From the NCBI GenBank assembly GCA_964610385.1, contig CAZSXW010000007.1:37632-101631 (forward strand): a stretch of DNA of 64,000 nucleotides, written 5' to 3'. Source of the stretch: CAZBSE01 sp964610385 (GTDB taxonomy: Bacteria > Actinomycetota > Humimicrobiia > Humimicrobiales > Humimicrobiaceae). This document shows, piece after piece, positions 63,035-64,000 of the stretch (position 1 is the first letter of the stretch; each line of letters begins with the position of its first letter). A program made the translations under genes and the position numbers. The notes beneath the pieces were generated by a model. It was given only the letters and a program-made list of their open reading frames with translations, had not been told where the DNA came from and did not search any database.

Positions 63035-63880
63035 ATGAAATTTTCAGATAGAGTGGGCATAACTAAAATAAAAACTGAATTACAAATTAAATCGATTGAT
63101 GATGTATTAAGAACGAGAATTTATAATATTATAATACTTCTACTAATAAAGAATTTGGAATACCATATAGATGAATCTGATTCATTTTATAAATTGATAA
63201 AATCAATGTGGCATTATTTTTTTAAATTAGATTTAGATACAATTCCTCCAACAAGGGATTCTTTTAATAATTTTTTAAAAAAATATTTTATAGAGTGTGA
63301 ATGGTACAAAGTTTATAATCTTATAGAATTTTTATATCAAGAATTACCTGATGGTAATGAAGAATTTAAAAAATACATAAATAATGTATTAGAAGAAGAA
63401 TTATCAAGTTATAGAATCGTAGGAGAGGAAGTTGTTCAGATTACAGATAAAAAAGAGATTATAGAAGTAGAAGAAGCATTATTAAAATCTGAAGAAAAAA
63501 AGTTAAACGTAGTATATAAGCATTTAGATTCTGCAATATCTAAATTTAGTGATAAAGAAAAACCAGATTACAGAAACTCTATAAAAGAATCAATTAGTGC
63601 AGTAGAATCAATATCAAAAATTATTAGTGGAAATCCTAAGGCTGGATTTAGGGAAGCATTAGAGGTGATTGAGAAAAATATTGGTATTCATAAAGCATTA
63701 AAAAAAGGATTTTTAGCAATCTATGGTTATTCTAGTGATTCTGGTGGAATTAGACATGCAATGACTGATGAGTTGAATCCTGTTCATTTCGAAGATGCTA
63801 AATTTATGTTAATTGCATGTTCAGCTCTTATAAACTATTTAATAGTTAAAGCTGATAAATCTAGGATAAGTTTTAAGTAA
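63035..63880 (+). CDS. AbiJ-like protein (AbiJ-NTD4 type)
   Basis: 281 residues, helical. FYKLIKSMWHYFFKLDLDTI and NNFLKKYFIECEWYKVYNLI in the first 100 residues match the AbiJ N-terminal domain type 4. The C-terminal half (RNSIKESISAVESISKII; SGGIRHAMTDELNPVHFEDA near residues 231-250) is HEPN-like, as in abortive infection proteins that act on RNA. It lies 16 bases behind the methyltransferase-nuclease gene and is probably co-expressed. I infer an antiphage role. Confidence 0.72.
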   Translation: MKFSDRVGITKIKTELQIKSIDDVLRTRIYNIIILLLIKNLEYHIDESDSFYKLIKSMWHYFFKLDLDTIPPTRDSFNNFLKKYFIECEWYKVYNLIEFLYQELPDGNEEFKKYINNVLEEELSSYRIVGEEVVQITDKKEIIEVEEALLKSEEKKLNVVYKHLDSAISKFSDKEKPDYRNSIKESISAVESISKIISGNPKAGFREALEVIEKNIGIHKALKKGFLAIYGYSSDSGGIRHAMTDELNPVHFEDAKFMLIACSALINYLIVKADKSRISFK

Positions 63881-64000
63881 TTATATAATTTTAAAGTCTT
63901 AGGAAAATTAATAAGGTTTTAATCATTTTAATCTTAATATAACAATTTGGGGTGAACCCCTCCTGTTAGACAGTATATAAACTTAAAGATACAATAGCTG

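Noticed and set aside
53500..64000. CRISPR array in the defence island
   Set aside because: No regularly spaced repeats of 20-40 bases were seen and no cas-like gene is present.

Overview
The window looks like part of the chromosome of an anaerobic bacterium. Most of it is about 40% GC by eye, with heavy use of AGG/AGA (Arg) and ATA (Ile) codons. Bacterial features are lipoprotein signal peptides with lipoboxes, signal peptidase II (lspA), uppP, dnaX-ybaB-recR, and a large Gram-positive-type SRP RNA placed directly before dnaX. Anaerobic features are a single-chain pyruvate:ferredoxin oxidoreductase and a corrinoid/ferredoxin fusion protein. Several genes resemble archaeal or deep-branching families (DUF211, type-2-like IleS, RibD_C-type reductase, HgcAB-like fusion). 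I cannot place the phylum from the sequence alone; an uncultured Gram-positive-related anaerobic lineage such as an OPB41/Humimicrobiia-type actinobacterium is only a guess.

Layout. 1-11.5 kb: a truncated UROD/MetE-like methyltransferase, an amidohydrolase lipoprotein, MBL hydrolase, RibD_C reductase, LhgO-like oxidoreductase, zinc-ribbon protein, MATE exporter, tRNA-Ser(GGA) with a duplicated 3' end, an ABC exporter with ArsR regulator, C_GCAxxG_C_C protein, AlkD-like protein, a DUF3795 protein, and tRNA-Ser(CGA). 11.6-15.0 kb: a tight five-gene unit with SAM methyltransferase, fused HgcA-HgcB-like corrinoid/ferredoxin membrane protein, second SAM methyltransferase and two DUF3795 proteins. 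15-22.7 kb: PadR regulator with a perfect operator palindrome, acetyltransferases, HAD phosphatase, a frameshifted gene, SPL-type radical SAM protein, iron alcohol dehydrogenase, TolB-like lipoprotein, MFS exporter. 22.8-33.8 kb: SRP RNA, dnaX-ybaB-recR, nifJ, lysC, asd, GNAT and rarA. 33.8-53.5 kb: YjbQ, a purine-salvage/synthesis unit (sugar/adenosine kinase, mtnP, purC), DUF948-YtxH-tldD-pmbA, uppP, a nucleotidyltransferase, trxA-DUF72-ileS-lspA-rluD-DUF211, and a NEW3/ABC-2 export operon.

53.5-64 kb is a different compartment: much more AT-rich, with weak or absent Shine-Dalgarno sequences before many genes. It carries a tyrosine recombinase, a broken second recombinase, and two copies of a sequence resembling the 3' end of RNase P RNA. 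It behaves like a defence island: an MvaI/BcnI-type restriction-modification pair, a three-gene TIGR04255 unit of unknown function, a protein with a HEPN-like Rx4H motif, an orphan HicB-like protein, a DNA methyltransferase fused to an Mrr-like nuclease domain, and an AbiJ-like protein directly behind it.

The strongest candidates for something little described are the HgcAB-like fusion flanked by two methyltransferases (11.6-15.0 kb), the TIGR04255 trio (57.2-58.75 kb) and the methyltransferase-nuclease/AbiJ-like pair (61.8-63.9 kb).
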